The notes: generated by a model not told the origin, from the letters alone. Numbered from the stretch's first letter, positions 37,150-45,925 are shown. The stretch is 64,000 bases of DNA from Roseiarcus sp963732155 (GCA_963732155.1 CAVSYB010000015.1:186001-250000); one strand, 5' to 3'. Program-made: numbers and translations.

Positions 37150-37265
37150 TTTTTCCTCTCGTCAGCCGCGCCCTTCTTGAGGAGCGCTGGCGATGTGCCC
37201 AACGACCATGCCTGTGAAATACGATCGTTTGCCAAACGGCTCAGCGCTTCGTCGCCATATGCGAC
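37105..37265. repeat. Imperfect 35-bp direct repeat around the aioX start
   Basis: 37105-37139 (inside the first codons of aioX) and 37231-37265 (upstream of aioX) align over 35 bp with six mismatches. They share CTCAGCGC, GTCGCCAT and TGCGAC and lie 126 bp apart. It looks like a partial duplication of the aioX 5' end. Confidence 0.5.
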
Positions 37266-37386
37266 GCCGCCTCTGTTGTCCTTTCGGCAGCCGGGCCCCT
37301 CGGAGGCGCCGGCGGCTATGGGTCGGGCTGATCCGCCAGCACTATAGTCGGCTTCTCCTAACGCGCAATGCCGTGGCGTTGAGCGC
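37150..37386. other. Gap upstream of aioX
   Basis: No gene seen. It contains the second copy of the short repeat related to the aioX start and one arm of a hairpin (37366-37378) that is interrupted by the ISAs1 element. The aioX promoter should lie here, but I cannot identify -35/-10 boxes with confidence. Confidence 0.4.
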
Positions 37387-38717
37387 CAGGGCTCCGAAGT
37401 CAGGTTAACGCGGATTGAGGATTGACGGGTGAGGTGAATCTATAGGGCGGGCTGATTCGGAGAGCCGCCAGGAACCTTTCGCCGTGTGATTTTGGAGAAC
37501 GCTCGCGCCTTCGGGTGCTGTTGGATCATTTTTCCGTCATTGAGGATGATCGCGAGCCCCATCGGGTGGCTTATCCGCTGGCGGAGCTTCTGCTTCTGGC
37601 CGTATGCGGGACGATCGCCGATTGTGACGACTACGAGAACATCGCCGGCTGGGGAGCGACCCATCTGGACTTCCTGCGGCGGTTTTTTCCGTTTCATCAC
37701 GGCGTCCCGTCGGGGCGGTGGCTGACGATCATGATGAACCGGGTCGGTCCGGCGCTGTTTTCGGCATGTTTTTCCGACTGGGTTCGCGCTTGCTGGCCGG
37801 ACCATCCCGAACTGGTGGCCATCGATGGGAAAACCTCGAGGGGCAGCCATGATCGCAGCGTCGATCAGCCGGCGCTCCATTTGGTTTCGGCGTTCGCCAC
37901 CACCAGCGCTCTGGTGCTTGGTCAGGAAGCGGTCGGCGACAAATCCAATGAACTGAGCGCCATTCCGGTGCTTCTGGAAAGGCTGGCGGCCGGCGGCGGA
38001 TTGAAAGGGGCGATCGTCAGCATCGACGCGATCGCCTGCAATCCAACCATCGCCCAGGCGATCACGCAGGCGGGAGCCGATTATCTTCTGGCCGTCAAGG
38101 CCAACCAGCCGACCTTGCGAAGCGAGATCGAGATTTTCTTCAAGGATGCTCCGGAGACGAGCCTGGAGCGCTTCGCCGATGTGGACAAAGGTCATGGCCG
38201 CATCGAACAGCGCGGCGTCACTCTGGCGCGCGAGGTCGACTGGCTCGGCGGGGAGCGGCGCTTTCCCGGGGAATTACGCCTGCCGCAGGTCGCCGCCATC
38301 GTCAAAGTCGAGAGCCGAACCCAACTGAAGGATCGCTCCCGCTTCGAAACGCGCTACTACATCTCTTCAGCCAAAATCTCGGCCGAACGCGCCGCCCAGG
38401 CGGTCAGAGGCCATTGGCGCATAGAAAATCAACTGCATTGGACATTGGACGTGGTCTTCACCGAAGATCAGTCGAGACTGCGCAAAGGCCATGGCGCAAG
38501 GAACATGGCCGTCGTCCGCCACTTCGCCATCAATCTCGTGCGCCAGGTCGAGGAGGCCGCGCGGCCACAGCGAACCGGGCTACGACGCAAAACCAACAAG
38601 CCAAGGGCGCCGCAAAAAACAAGCATCAAGCTGCGCCGAAAGTTGGCCGGCTGGGACACCGAATATCTCGCCGCCGTCCTGCAAGCCAAGACCCGTTAAC
38701 TCGGATTCCGAGCCCTG
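37387..38717. mobile_element. Complete ISAs1-family insertion sequence with 10-bp target duplication
   Basis: 1331 bp. The left end begins CAGGGCTCCGAAG and the reverse complement of the right end begins CAGGGCTCGGAAT; both continue to a shared GTTAACG about 20 bp in. Direct repeats CGTTGAGCGC flank it at 37377-37386 and 38718-38727, as expected for the family (8-10 bp). One intact transposase gene occupies most of it. Both ends and the target duplication are conserved, so the insertion looks recent. Confidence 0.92.
37515..38699 (+). CDS. ISAs1-family DDE transposase
   Basis: 394 residues, GTG start. N-terminal HFSVIEDDREPHRVAYPL and LLLLAVCGTIADCDDYENI are typical for the family (H-repeat-associated type). 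Catalytic acidic residues include the one in ELVAIDGKTSRGS, the following SIDAIACN segment and the C-terminal HWRIENQLHWTLDV (Glu). Full length and uninterrupted, so probably active. Confidence 0.92.
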   Translation: MLLDHFSVIEDDREPHRVAYPLAELLLLAVCGTIADCDDYENIAGWGATHLDFLRRFFPFHHGVPSGRWLTIMMNRVGPALFSACFSDWVRACWPDHPELVAIDGKTSRGSHDRSVDQPALHLVSAFATTSALVLGQEAVGDKSNELSAIPVLLERLAAGGGLKGAIVSIDAIACNPTIAQAITQAGADYLLAVKANQPTLRSEIEIFFKDAPETSLERFADVDKGHGRIEQRGVTLAREVDWLGGERRFPGELRLPQVAAIVKVESRTQLKDRSRFETRYYISSAKISAERAAQAVRGHWRIENQLHWTLDVVFTEDQSRLRKGHGARNMAVVRHFAINLVRQVEEAARPQRTGLRRKTNKPRAPQKTSIKLRRKLAGWDTEYLAAVLQAKTR

Positions 38718-38815
38718 CGTTGAGCGCCGCGGCATTGACACATGAGCCGCCAATTCGATGCGGCCCGGACCGGCGCGCCGCCGCCGGCGAACTCACGTTG
38801 ATGGCCCAGTCACCT

Positions 38816-38842
38816 AATTCGATAAATTTCGAAATATGAATT
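38816..38842. promoter_or_regulatory. Imperfect palindrome before arsR, likely operator
   Basis: A 27-bp AT-rich dyad of the form AATTC-N-ATA ... ATAT-N-AATT, centred on TTCGAA, 33 bp before the ArsR start. A TTGACA follows at 38841-38846. The position and AT-rich arms fit an ArsR autoregulatory site. Confidence 0.5.
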
Positions 38843-38874
38843 GACAAACTGAAACCTGGGAGTAAGTTAATTCC

Positions 38875-39195
38875 ATGAATGTGGAAGAAGCGGCAGCGCG
38901 GCTTGAGGCTCTCGGCAACCCGACGCGACTGAGGGTCTATCGCGCCCTCGTCCGGGCGGGAGACGGGGGCCTTCCTGTCGGTCGCCTGCAAAGCAAGCTA
39001 GGGATCGCGGCGTCGACATTGTCGCACCATCTGCATCGGCTGATCTCGACCGGCTTGGTGACGCAGGAGAGGCAAATGACGACGCTGATCTGCCGAGCGA
39101 GTTACCCGATGATGCATAGCCTGATCGACTTTCTCGTTGACGAATGCTGCTCTGATGCGGCGTCCGCGAGCGCGCATAAGGACGCGGCGGCGTAG
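38875..39195 (+). CDS. arsR: ArsR-family repressor
   Basis: 106-residue winged-helix repressor (ARLEALGNPTRLRVYRALV, then AASTLSHHLHRLISTGLV). A C-terminal Cys pair (VDECCSDAA) is a possible As(III) site; the classical CVC is absent. It is followed by a flavoprotein and a broken transporter and probably controls them. Third ArsR-type protein in the window. Confidence 0.88.
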   Translation: MNVEEAAARLEALGNPTRLRVYRALVRAGDGGLPVGRLQSKLGIAASTLSHHLHRLISTGLVTQERQMTTLICRASYPMMHSLIDFLVDECCSDAASASAHKDAAA

Positions 39196-39248
39196 GTTCT
39201 TTTTTGCCGCATATTTCCATACTACCGGAAATATAGGAGGAACAGAAA

Positions 39249-40637
39249 ATGATCACTTCGAATGCCTTACCGATCGCCGTCGTCGGCGGCGGCCCGATCG
39301 GCTTGGCGGCAGCCGCGCATCTCGCTGCGCGCGGACTGCCGGTCAGACTGTATGAGGCCGGGCCCGCCGTCGGCTCCAACCTCAGGGATTGGGGGCATGT
39401 CCGCCTGTTCACCCCATGGCGACATTGCGTCGACCCGGTTGCCGCTGACCTGCTTGCGCGCAGGGGCTGGCGGATGCCGGACCCCGACGATTTCCCGACT
39501 GGCGACGAGCTTGTTCACAACTACCTCGAGCCGCTCGCAGCTTTACCGGAACTCGTCGGCGCGATTGAGACCGGCGCGCGAGTGGCGGCGATCTCGCGTG
39601 TTGGCTTCGACAAGGTCGTGAGCGGAAATCGAGCGGCGAGTCCCTTCATCCTTGTCGTAGAGACCGCCGCAGGCGTGCGCCGCGATCGCGCCCGAGCGGT
39701 CATCGACGCTTCGGGCACTTGGCGAACGCCCAATCCGATCGGGGCCGCGGGCCTGCCGGCGGAAGGCGAGGATCTTTTCTCTGACAGAATTTCGTATGGC
39801 ATTCCCGACGTTCTCGGGCGGCATCGAGATCTCTACGCGGGCAAGAAAACTCTCGTTATCGGGTCCGGGCATTCGGCCGGCAATGCTCTAATCGATCTTG
39901 CGCGCTTGGCGCGGCAGGAGCGCGGCACGACGGCGATCTGGGGGACGCGTGGAACTGATCTTGCCCGCGTCTACGGCGGGGGCGACGCCGATCAATTGCC
40001 GGCGCGCGGCGAGCTTGGCGCTGAGGTCAGGGAACTGGTGGAAAGCGGGCGCGTGGACCTCGTCACGGGCTTCTCGATTGTCGCCGTTCGGGACGATGAC
40101 GGCGGGATCGTCGTCGACGGCGAAACGAGCGACGGGCGTCGAAGCATAGGTCCCGTTGATCGCGTCATAGCCGCAACCGGACAGCGCCCTGACTTGTCGC
40201 TGACGCGCGAGCTTCGGCTGGAACTCGACCCGTGGCTTGAGAGCGCCAAATCGCTCGGACCGTTGATCGACCCGAACTTGCATTCGTGCGGCTCCGTGCC
40301 GCCTCATGGACATCGCGAGCTCAGCCATCCGGAGCCTGGCTTCTACACGATCGGCATCAAGAGCTACGGACGGGCGCCGACATTCCTGCTGCTCACCGGA
40401 TACGAACAGGCGCGCTCCGTGGCTGCCGCTCTCGCCGGCGACATGGCGGCCGCCGACGACGTCCACCTGATTCTCCCGGAGACGGGCGTTTGCACGACTC
40501 GCACGAGGAACTCGGAGAGCGCCTCCGCCGGCTGTTGCGGCGGCCCGGCCTCGGTCGAAGTCGACGCCTGCTGCGTCGCCGACGCTGAAGCCAAGGCCGC
40601 GGGAAAAGTCGGGTGCGGATGCAGCGCGGCAGCGTGA
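39249..40637 (+). CDS. FAD-dependent oxidoreductase with Cys-rich tail (ArsO-like)
   Basis: 462 residues. FAD-binding GxGxxG is seen in AVVGGGPIGLAAAAHLAARG at the N-terminus, and an NAD(P)-binding GSGHSAGNALIDL near residue 205; RVIAATGQRPD is the third nucleotide motif. The last ~40 residues are cysteine-rich (SAGCCGGPA, DACCVADA, KVGCGCSAAA), a pattern seen on arsenic-associated proteins and probably binding As(III) or another soft metal. Located between an ArsR and an MFS gene, it resembles flavin monooxygenases of ars operons. The reaction is unproven. RBS AGGAGGAA. Confidence 0.78.
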   Translation: MITSNALPIAVVGGGPIGLAAAAHLAARGLPVRLYEAGPAVGSNLRDWGHVRLFTPWRHCVDPVAADLLARRGWRMPDPDDFPTGDELVHNYLEPLAALPELVGAIETGARVAAISRVGFDKVVSGNRAASPFILVVETAAGVRRDRARAVIDASGTWRTPNPIGAAGLPAEGEDLFSDRISYGIPDVLGRHRDLYAGKKTLVIGSGHSAGNALIDLARLARQERGTTAIWGTRGTDLARVYGGGDADQLPARGELGAEVRELVESGRVDLVTGFSIVAVRDDDGGIVVDGETSDGRRSIGPVDRVIAATGQRPDLSLTRELRLELDPWLESAKSLGPLIDPNLHSCGSVPPHGHRELSHPEPGFYTIGIKSYGRAPTFLLLTGYEQARSVAAALAGDMAAADDVHLILPETGVCTTRTRNSESASAGCCGGPASVEVDACCVADAEAKAAGKVGCGCSAAA

Positions 40638-40681
40638 GCGCCCACTCTGCGGAGACGTCGGCGACGACCGCGGCCTCGTTC

Positions 40682-41713
40682 ATGTCGAGCCGGCGCGTCG
40701 TCGTCAACGCGCTCGGGTTGGCTCAAGTTTTTACATGGGGATCATCTTGCTACCTTCCTGCCGTCCTCGCGGGGCCGATCAGCCACGATATGGACTGGCC
40801 ATAAGCCTCGGTCGTGGGCGGTCTTTCGCTCGGCCTTCTCGCGGGATCCGCACGTCGGCGCCGCCATTGAGCGTCACGGCGGCCGGTCAGTGCTGGCGTT
40901 CAGTTCAGTCGCCATCGGAACAGGGCAGGCGGGTCTGGCGATGGCGCCAGAATTCGCCCTCCATGTCATCGCCTGGCTCGTCTTGGGGGTCGGCATGGCG
41001 GCAGGCCTCTATGGCGCGAACTTCGCCGTCCTGGGACGTCTCCATGGCAGGAATGCGCGCTCCGCGATCGCGACCGTCACCCTCTATGGCGGCTTCGCAA
41101 GCGCGGTATGCTGGCCGCTCTCGGCCCTGCTGGTCTCTGAGATAAGCTGGCGAGGCGCCTGTTTGATCTACGGGACGATTGAGATCGTTGGCGCGCTTCC
41201 ACTCTACCTCCTCGTCCTATCTCGTGGCGCGTCCCCCACTCGATCTCGTCTTCCGGATTCGAGCACGGCCGAAGCAACGAGTGTTGAGAGGCCGTCGTTG
41301 GCGCTCGCGTGATTGAAATGGCGATTTCTCGCCATCATCATCCAATCCGGACGCGGCTCGGATCGGCGAGTTTCGTGGCGATAGGCCTCCTGGCGCTTTG
41401 GGCGAAGTTTCCGTTTATTCCGGCCGCGCTGGTTTCCTGCGGCGCCGGGCTCGGACTTGAATCCGTCGCGGTCGGGACCTTGCCACTGTCACTGTACGGC
41501 GCGTTCGTCTATGCGGCGCTGATGGGCCGCCTCGCGACGCCAAGCTGGCTTGCCCAATCCGCGGCGCCTTGGATAGGGGCGATCCTACTGGAGCGGGCCA
41601 GCGCGCGCGCCGCCCTCCTCGTTGTCTCCGGCATCGCCCTCCTCAATGTGATATTGACGGTTGGGCTCTGCTGGATGATTTCTCGACGTTCTCGACGCGT
41701 GCAACGGGCATGA
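40682..41713 (+). pseudogene. MFS transporter, multiply broken
   Basis: Pieces of a major facilitator lie in three frames. The start MSSRRVVVNALGLAQVFTWG and the helix after it run to a TAA at 40802, then VVGGLSLGLLAG continues. After a one-base shift near 40850 comes AAIERHGGRSVLAF and a long stretch to 41312. A last piece (SFVAIGLLALWAKFP to LNVILTVGLCWM) runs to 41713 in another frame. The repaired product would be ~340 residues, shorter than the usual ~400. It was probably an efflux pump for the product of the flavoprotein upstream. Confidence 0.75.
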
Positions 41714-41743
41714 GCGACACATCGCCCCGGCTCAAGGCGGCCG

Positions 41744-41855
41744 CTAGTACCCAAAATCACTGAAGCGAGAGTCATGCGACCATTCGAAATCACGAGTCAT
41801 TGAAACACCTTGGCGGGCCGCCGAGTCTCGCCGCTTCAGTGATTTTGGATACTAG
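41744..41855. mobile_element. 112-bp MITE-like element
   Basis: Terminal inverted repeats of 24 bp with one mismatch. The left end begins CTAGTACCCAAAATCACTG and the reverse complement of the right end begins CTAGTATCCAAAATCACTG; both end in AAGCG. The ~60-bp interior has no coding capacity. Ends opening on TA within CTAG suit an IS630/Tc1-type parent mobilised in trans. Confidence 0.75.
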
Positions 41856-42178
41856 CCGTCTACCCGAGCCGCACGATCGCGGTTGATGTCTCGCAATCGA
41901 TCGAGCGCCATGCGCGTGCGGGCGCCTCCGACAATCTGAAGCGGAAGTCCCAGACAGGAAACGACAGCCGTCAATTCCGCGTCGACGGATAGTACTTCCC
42001 TGCAAGCGATCACATCCAACGCCGCGCTGGGATGCGGCGTAGTGAAGCCGTTCTGCCCGCGGTAAAGCGCAGAATTTCCGCTTGCAGTCGGATCGCCATC
42101 GATCGGAGGCAACTGCTCCGACCGAATCAGCTCTGCCCACTCCTCCTCATCGAGTAAGTGCCAGTAGGACTCAGTCAT
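41852..42178 (-). CDS. Unrecognised protein, possibly truncated by the MITE
   Basis: 108 residues, acidic and soluble (YWHLLDEEEWAELIRSEQLP, ending RLRDINRDRAARVDG). I do not recognise it. Its TAG stop is formed by the first bases of the adjacent MITE-like element (CTAG), so the original gene may have been longer. It is divergent from cobT with a 335-bp gap. Confidence 0.35.
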   Translation of the reverse strand: MTESYWHLLDEEEWAELIRSEQLPPIDGDPTASGNSALYRGQNGFTTPHPSAALDVIACREVLSVDAELTAVVSCLGLPLQIVGGARTRMALDRLRDINRDRAARVDG

Positions 42179-42513
42179 GTCGACGCCTCGAGAGCGCTCG
42201 CGGGCGAATCACCCCGACCGGCGACGCCTCCCGGCGTCGGGATGAGAAAAGACGCTGTGAAAGTCGTTTCTCCGTCGGATTTCGCCCACGGACAAATCAG
42301 AAGCCCCCCAACGGGTAGTTCGCGGCGAGGGACCAGTCCACCGCGTCCCATGCATGCAGCCCAGCACACACCGCATGGCTGGCTGGGACCGCTGGGCTTT
42401 CGCCAAGGCCGGGATGAGCGCGTAATGAGAGAGACGCGCCCCATATTCGGCAGACGACGCGGAAGGATCACGGGACGTCTTCGGCGCCCGGACAGGCGCT
42501 TGAGGAGGAGACG
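42179..42513. other. 335-bp gap upstream of cobT
   Basis: No gene seen. I looked for a cobalamin riboswitch on both strands because cobT follows, but found no convincing B12 box or core. GAGGAGGAGA just before 42514 is the cobT ribosome binding site. Confidence 0.5.
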
Positions 42514-43569
42514 ATGAGCGACAGGTTGAAGAGCGTTAGCCAAACCTTGATCGTCGATCCGCTCGATCGCAGGCTCGAGACGTCGTTGCGGGACATCGTC
42601 GAGGGCAAAGCGAAGCCTCCTGGCTCCTTGGGCCGAATCGAAGACCTTGCCGTCCGTCTCGGGCTGATCCAGGGCCGGCTCGACCCGCGCCTCCGGCGCG
42701 TCGTGCTGTTTGTGTTTGCCGGCGATCACGGATTGACCGAGGAGGGCGTCTCCAGCTACCCCGCCGGGGTCACGGCGGCGATGGTGACGACCTTTCTCGC
42801 CCAAAAGGCGTGCGTGAATGCGTTCGCACGGGCGGTGGACATCGACGTGTGCGTGGTCGACGCCGGCGTAGCGACCGAACTGCCGCCCCATCCTCGCCTG
42901 ATCGACGCAAAGGTGCGCAAAGGAACGCGCAACGCCGCGCGAGAGCCGGCGCTGACGTTGCAAGAGACCGAACAGGCCTTGGCGCGGGGGAGGGATCTTG
43001 TTGGAAAAGCCATTGACGAAGGAGCGGATGCGATCGCCATCGGCGAGATGGGCATCGGCAACACGGCGTCGTCGGCTTTGCTCATGCATCGACTGGCGCC
43101 TGCCCCGCTCGAGAGCTGCGTGGGACGCGGCGCCGGACACAATGCAGTCGGCCTCGAACGTAAGATCGCCGTTCTTCGGCGCGCGGCCGGGCGCAGCTCG
43201 ACATCCGACCCGTTGGAAGCGTTATGCGAATTCGGCGGTTGCGAAATCGCGATGATGGCCGGCGCGATGTTGGGGACCGCGGCGCGTCAGCGCCCGGTCG
43301 TCGTCGACGGCTTCATCTCGACGGCCGCCGCCTTGGTCGCCATTCGAATGCAACCAGCTTTGATCGACTATTGCATCTTCTCGCATCGTTCGGCGGAGCA
43401 GGGGCACGGAACCTTGCTGAAGGCGCTTGGCGTCGAGCCGCTGTTCGACCTCGGCATGCGTCTGGGCGAAGGTTCGGGCGCCGCGCTGGCGATCCCGTTC
43501 ATGCGAGCGGCTGCAGGATTGATCACCGATGTGGCGAACCTTAGCGATGTTCTCGCCGGTACGATGTGA
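42514..43569 (+). CDS. cobT: Nicotinate-nucleotide-dimethylbenzimidazole phosphoribosyltransferase
   Basis: 351-residue CobT/CobU-type enzyme that makes alpha-ribazole phosphate for the lower ligand of cobalamin. Motifs are KPPGSLGRIEDLAVRLG, VFAGDHGLTEEGVSSYP, GEMGIGNTASSALLM, GRGAGHNAVGLERK and the C-terminal active-site region LGMRLGEGSGAALAIPFM with the catalytic Glu. It sits just before a corrinoid-protein locus and could raise cobalamin supply for it. Strong RBS. Confidence 0.95.
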   Translation: MSDRLKSVSQTLIVDPLDRRLETSLRDIVEGKAKPPGSLGRIEDLAVRLGLIQGRLDPRLRRVVLFVFAGDHGLTEEGVSSYPAGVTAAMVTTFLAQKACVNAFARAVDIDVCVVDAGVATELPPHPRLIDAKVRKGTRNAAREPALTLQETEQALARGRDLVGKAIDEGADAIAIGEMGIGNTASSALLMHRLAPAPLESCVGRGAGHNAVGLERKIAVLRRAAGRSSTSDPLEALCEFGGCEIAMMAGAMLGTAARQRPVVVDGFISTAAALVAIRMQPALIDYCIFSHRSAEQGHGTLLKALGVEPLFDLGMRLGEGSGAALAIPFMRAAAGLITDVANLSDVLAGTM

Positions 43570-43872
43570 TAAGCGCGCGTCGCGGGAGCCTTTGGCGATG
43601 TGTCGACCCTTGCGGATCCGAGTGTTGTCGACGACCTGACCAAGCATCTATGAACCGCGCTTGATCGGAAGCGACGAGACCACGATGCCGGGAGCGCCCT
43701 TTTTCTCCCGACGACCGGCGCCCGATCGATTTTCCCCGTCGATCGGCTGAAGACGCAAGCGCCGTTCTGGAAGCGTGCGCCGCGTCGACGACGCGCTCGG
43801 CGCGCGGGTCGGCCGCAAGCTCTCGGATGACGAGGCGGTGGCGCGCTGGCCTTCGGCCCAAGACCCTCCGCC
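43570..43872. other. Gap with a possible moaE remnant
   Basis: No intact gene. On the plus strand at about 43728-43865, FPVDRLKTQAPFWKR and, in another frame, DALGARVGRKLSDDEAVARW resemble the C-terminal end of MoaE (LKTRAPFWKKE ... DDEAAARW). A frameshift divides them and the upstream half is missing. The assignment is tentative. Confidence 0.35.
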
Positions 43873-44127
43873 TCAAGAAGCGACGGCAAGCCCGTTGGCT
43901 AACCTCCCACGATTCAAGGTGTCGCCGTGTCCACAGGCGTTGCAGATCACAATTGCGGCGACAAGACTCCCATTGGCCAAGTCCCCGCCCACGGCCTTCG
44001 CGGGAGAACCGTAACCCTCATAGATTCGCACGGTGATGTCTGATGAACCACAGACGCTGCAGCGCGGCTCGACGTGGTGAATCTTGCTGAAGGTTTCGAC
44101 TTCGGAGGCTTCCAGATTTCTGCTCAT
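43873..44127 (-). CDS. Small zinc-ribbon protein
   Basis: 84 residues with two knuckles, CSVCGSSD (residues ~23-26) and CNACGHGD (~62-65), that would bind one zinc. Function unknown. It lies 29 bp downstream of the GntR gene on the same strand with a plausible SD (GAGGGGA). Confidence 0.6.
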   Translation of the reverse strand: MSRNLEASEVETFSKIHHVEPRCSVCGSSDITVRIYEGYGSPAKAVGGDLANGSLVAAIVICNACGHGDTLNRGRLANGLAVAS

Positions 44128-44156
44128 GAACGAAGGTCCCCTCTTGAGATAACAAC

Positions 44157-44849
44157 TCAGAGCAATTCGCGTATGTCTCTATGACGCTGCGAGACATAGA
44201 CCTTGACCGCAAGTTCCGCTTCTTCCGGCTCTCGGCGCCCTATCGCTTGGCTCACGCTGTCCGCCATCTGCTGATGGGCGCGCGCGATTTCCATCCAGCT
44301 TCCGCGTCGCTCCGATATGAAAAACCACAAGCGGAGGTGAAGGTTGAAAATGCGCGGGATCACTTCGGCCAGGTACACATTCTGAGCTGCGCTCGCGAGA
44401 ACCGCATAGAAGCCGCGATCGGCGCGCACGAAACCGTTCACGTCCCTCTGTTCGGTCGCCGAGGCGATCAGAGAAAACTGCGCCCTGAGTTCGAGCATCT
44501 GCCGCTCGGTGGCCCTCACCGCCGCGAGGCGCGCCGCGTATCCGTCGATAAGAGCACGGAACTCGTAGATTTGCTGAACCCCCGGGGCGCTGATCTCGCT
44601 AACGAACATGCCGCGATTTGGTCGGTGCTGAACGAGGCCTTCGATGGCCAGTCGCTGCATCGCCTCCCGGATCGGCGTTCGTCCAATTTGCAGCTGCTCC
44701 ATCAGGTTCTTCTCAACCAGAAGCGCGCCCGGAGGCAATTCCAGGCGCGTGATCTTCTCGACGAGAAGCTCATAGGCGCGCTCGGTCAACGACCGCGGCA
44801 AGGCGTCGAACCGGTAATCGGACGCCGCAAGGGGGATGGGGGAGGCCAT
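44157..44849 (-). CDS. GntR-family regulator, FCD (FadR) subfamily
   Basis: 230 residues. The N-terminal winged HTH (LTERAYELLVEKITRLELPP, then IGRTPIREAMQRLAIEGLV) is followed by an all-helical FCD effector domain (IYEFRALIDGYAARLAAVRA). FCD domains bind carboxylic acids, often with a metal. Downstream of cobW and the first corrinoid module on the same strand, it may control that operon. Confidence 0.88.
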   Translation of the reverse strand: MASPIPLAASDYRFDALPRSLTERAYELLVEKITRLELPPGALLVEKNLMEQLQIGRTPIREAMQRLAIEGLVQHRPNRGMFVSEISAPGVQQIYEFRALIDGYAARLAAVRATERQMLELRAQFSLIASATEQRDVNGFVRADRGFYAVLASAAQNVYLAEVIPRIFNLHLRLWFFISERRGSWMEIARAHQQMADSVSQAIGRREPEEAELAVKVYVSQRHRDIRELL

Positions 44850-44884
44850 GCCGACGGTCCTAGAGTTCCGTTTGAAAATACATT

Positions 44885-45925
44885 TCAGTTCCCAACTAAC
44901 GTTCCTCGAAGCCCCGCGTCCAGCATCTCGCGATCCATTCCGCGTCCGATGAAGACAATATTATAGTGCTTTCTCGAGTCACACCGCGTGATCTCCAACT
45001 GACCCATCGCGTATTGGACCAGGGAGGGGCCCTTCTCGGCGATTGAAAAGCCGTCAGCGACCACGAAGCCTTTCGCGCGCCAAACAGCAGGGGGGAGGCT
45101 GATGAAGAAAGCATGCAATGCCGCGACGTCGTGCGGCCCTTCGGCAGCCAGGACAAATGAGTCGGCCGGCGCATGTCGACGATCGGCGTGATGGTGATCG
45201 TGATCGTGATCGTGAATATGATCGTGATGCTGCTCGTGATCTGGCGTGTGATCGTGACCCGCAGATCCGCGCGAACCGTCTCCATCGGCGTGATGCTCTG
45301 AAGCTCGCCGCTGGATGACCGCGCTCGGAGGACCGTTCAACACTTCTGCGACGTCGACATCGCATCGCTCCGAAAACAGGATTTCAGCGCCGGGATTCAG
45401 TCTGACAACATCCTTGCGGACGCTTTCCAAAACCTCGGCGCTCGCCAGGTCCGTCTTGTTGAGAATAATCAAATCCGAATTCTCGATTTGCGCGCCGTAA
45501 AACTCGCCCAGCATCTCGCTCAGGCGTTCATACCGAGAGGCGTCGACCACCGTGACGATCGGGCCGATCTCGCATCGCGCTCTCAACGATCGATCGGCGA
45601 ACGTCTCCAGCATTTCCTCCGGCTGCGCAACGCCGGTCGCCTCGACGATAATGCGCTGGGCTCCGGCCTGAGTGTGAAGCTCCTCGACGGCCTGGAGCAG
45701 CGGTCCCTTCAACGTGCAGCAGAGACAGCCTGAGGTGAGCTCGACCATATTCACATTGCGCCCGGAGAGGATCGCGCCATCGACGCCGACGTCGCCGAAC
45801 TCGTTGACGATGATCGCCGTTTTGCGGGCGTCGGGGGGCTGGTCGAGCAACCGGCGCGCGAGCGTCGTCTTTCCTGAGCCAAGGAAGCCGAAGAGGAGGT
45901 TCAAACGCAAATCATGCGACGTCAA
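44885..45925 (-). CDS. CobW/COG0523 GTPase metallochaperone with His-rich segment
   Basis: 346 residues. P-loop GFLGSGKTT near the N-terminus, the metal-binding CxCC motif in LTSGCLCCTLKG at about residue 68, NKTD for guanine, then an unusually long His/Asp segment (residues ~220-250, pattern DHDHDHHH) and the C-terminal CobW domain. Family members deliver Zn or Co to target proteins. It overlaps the end of the broken RACo gene, so it belongs to the corrinoid operon. It may supply Zn for the UroD-type methyltransferases or cobalt for corrinoid synthesis. Confidence 0.87.
   Translation of the reverse strand: MTSHDLRLNLLFGFLGSGKTTLARRLLDQPPDARKTAIIVNEFGDVGVDGAILSGRNVNMVELTSGCLCCTLKGPLLQAVEELHTQAGAQRIIVEATGVAQPEEMLETFADRSLRARCEIGPIVTVVDASRYERLSEMLGEFYGAQIENSDLIILNKTDLASAEVLESVRKDVVRLNPGAEILFSERCDVDVAEVLNGPPSAVIQRRASEHHADGDGSRGSAGHDHTPDHEQHHDHIHDHDHDHHHADRRHAPADSFVLAAEGPHDVAALHAFFISLPPAVWRAKGFVVADGFSIAEKGPSLVQYAMGQLEITRCDSRKHYNIVFIGRGMDREMLDAGLRGTLVGN
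45185..45262. repeat. Hexanucleotide-like repeat coding the His/Asp tract
   Basis: Several GATCGT/GATGGT-like units in tandem on the plus strand encode the alternating His-Asp stretch of the CobW protein on the minus strand. Such a tract can change length by slippage while keeping frame. Confidence 0.6.

Noticed and set aside
42179..42513. Cobalamin riboswitch before cobT
   Set aside because: I searched both strands for the B12 box and core and found no convincing match.
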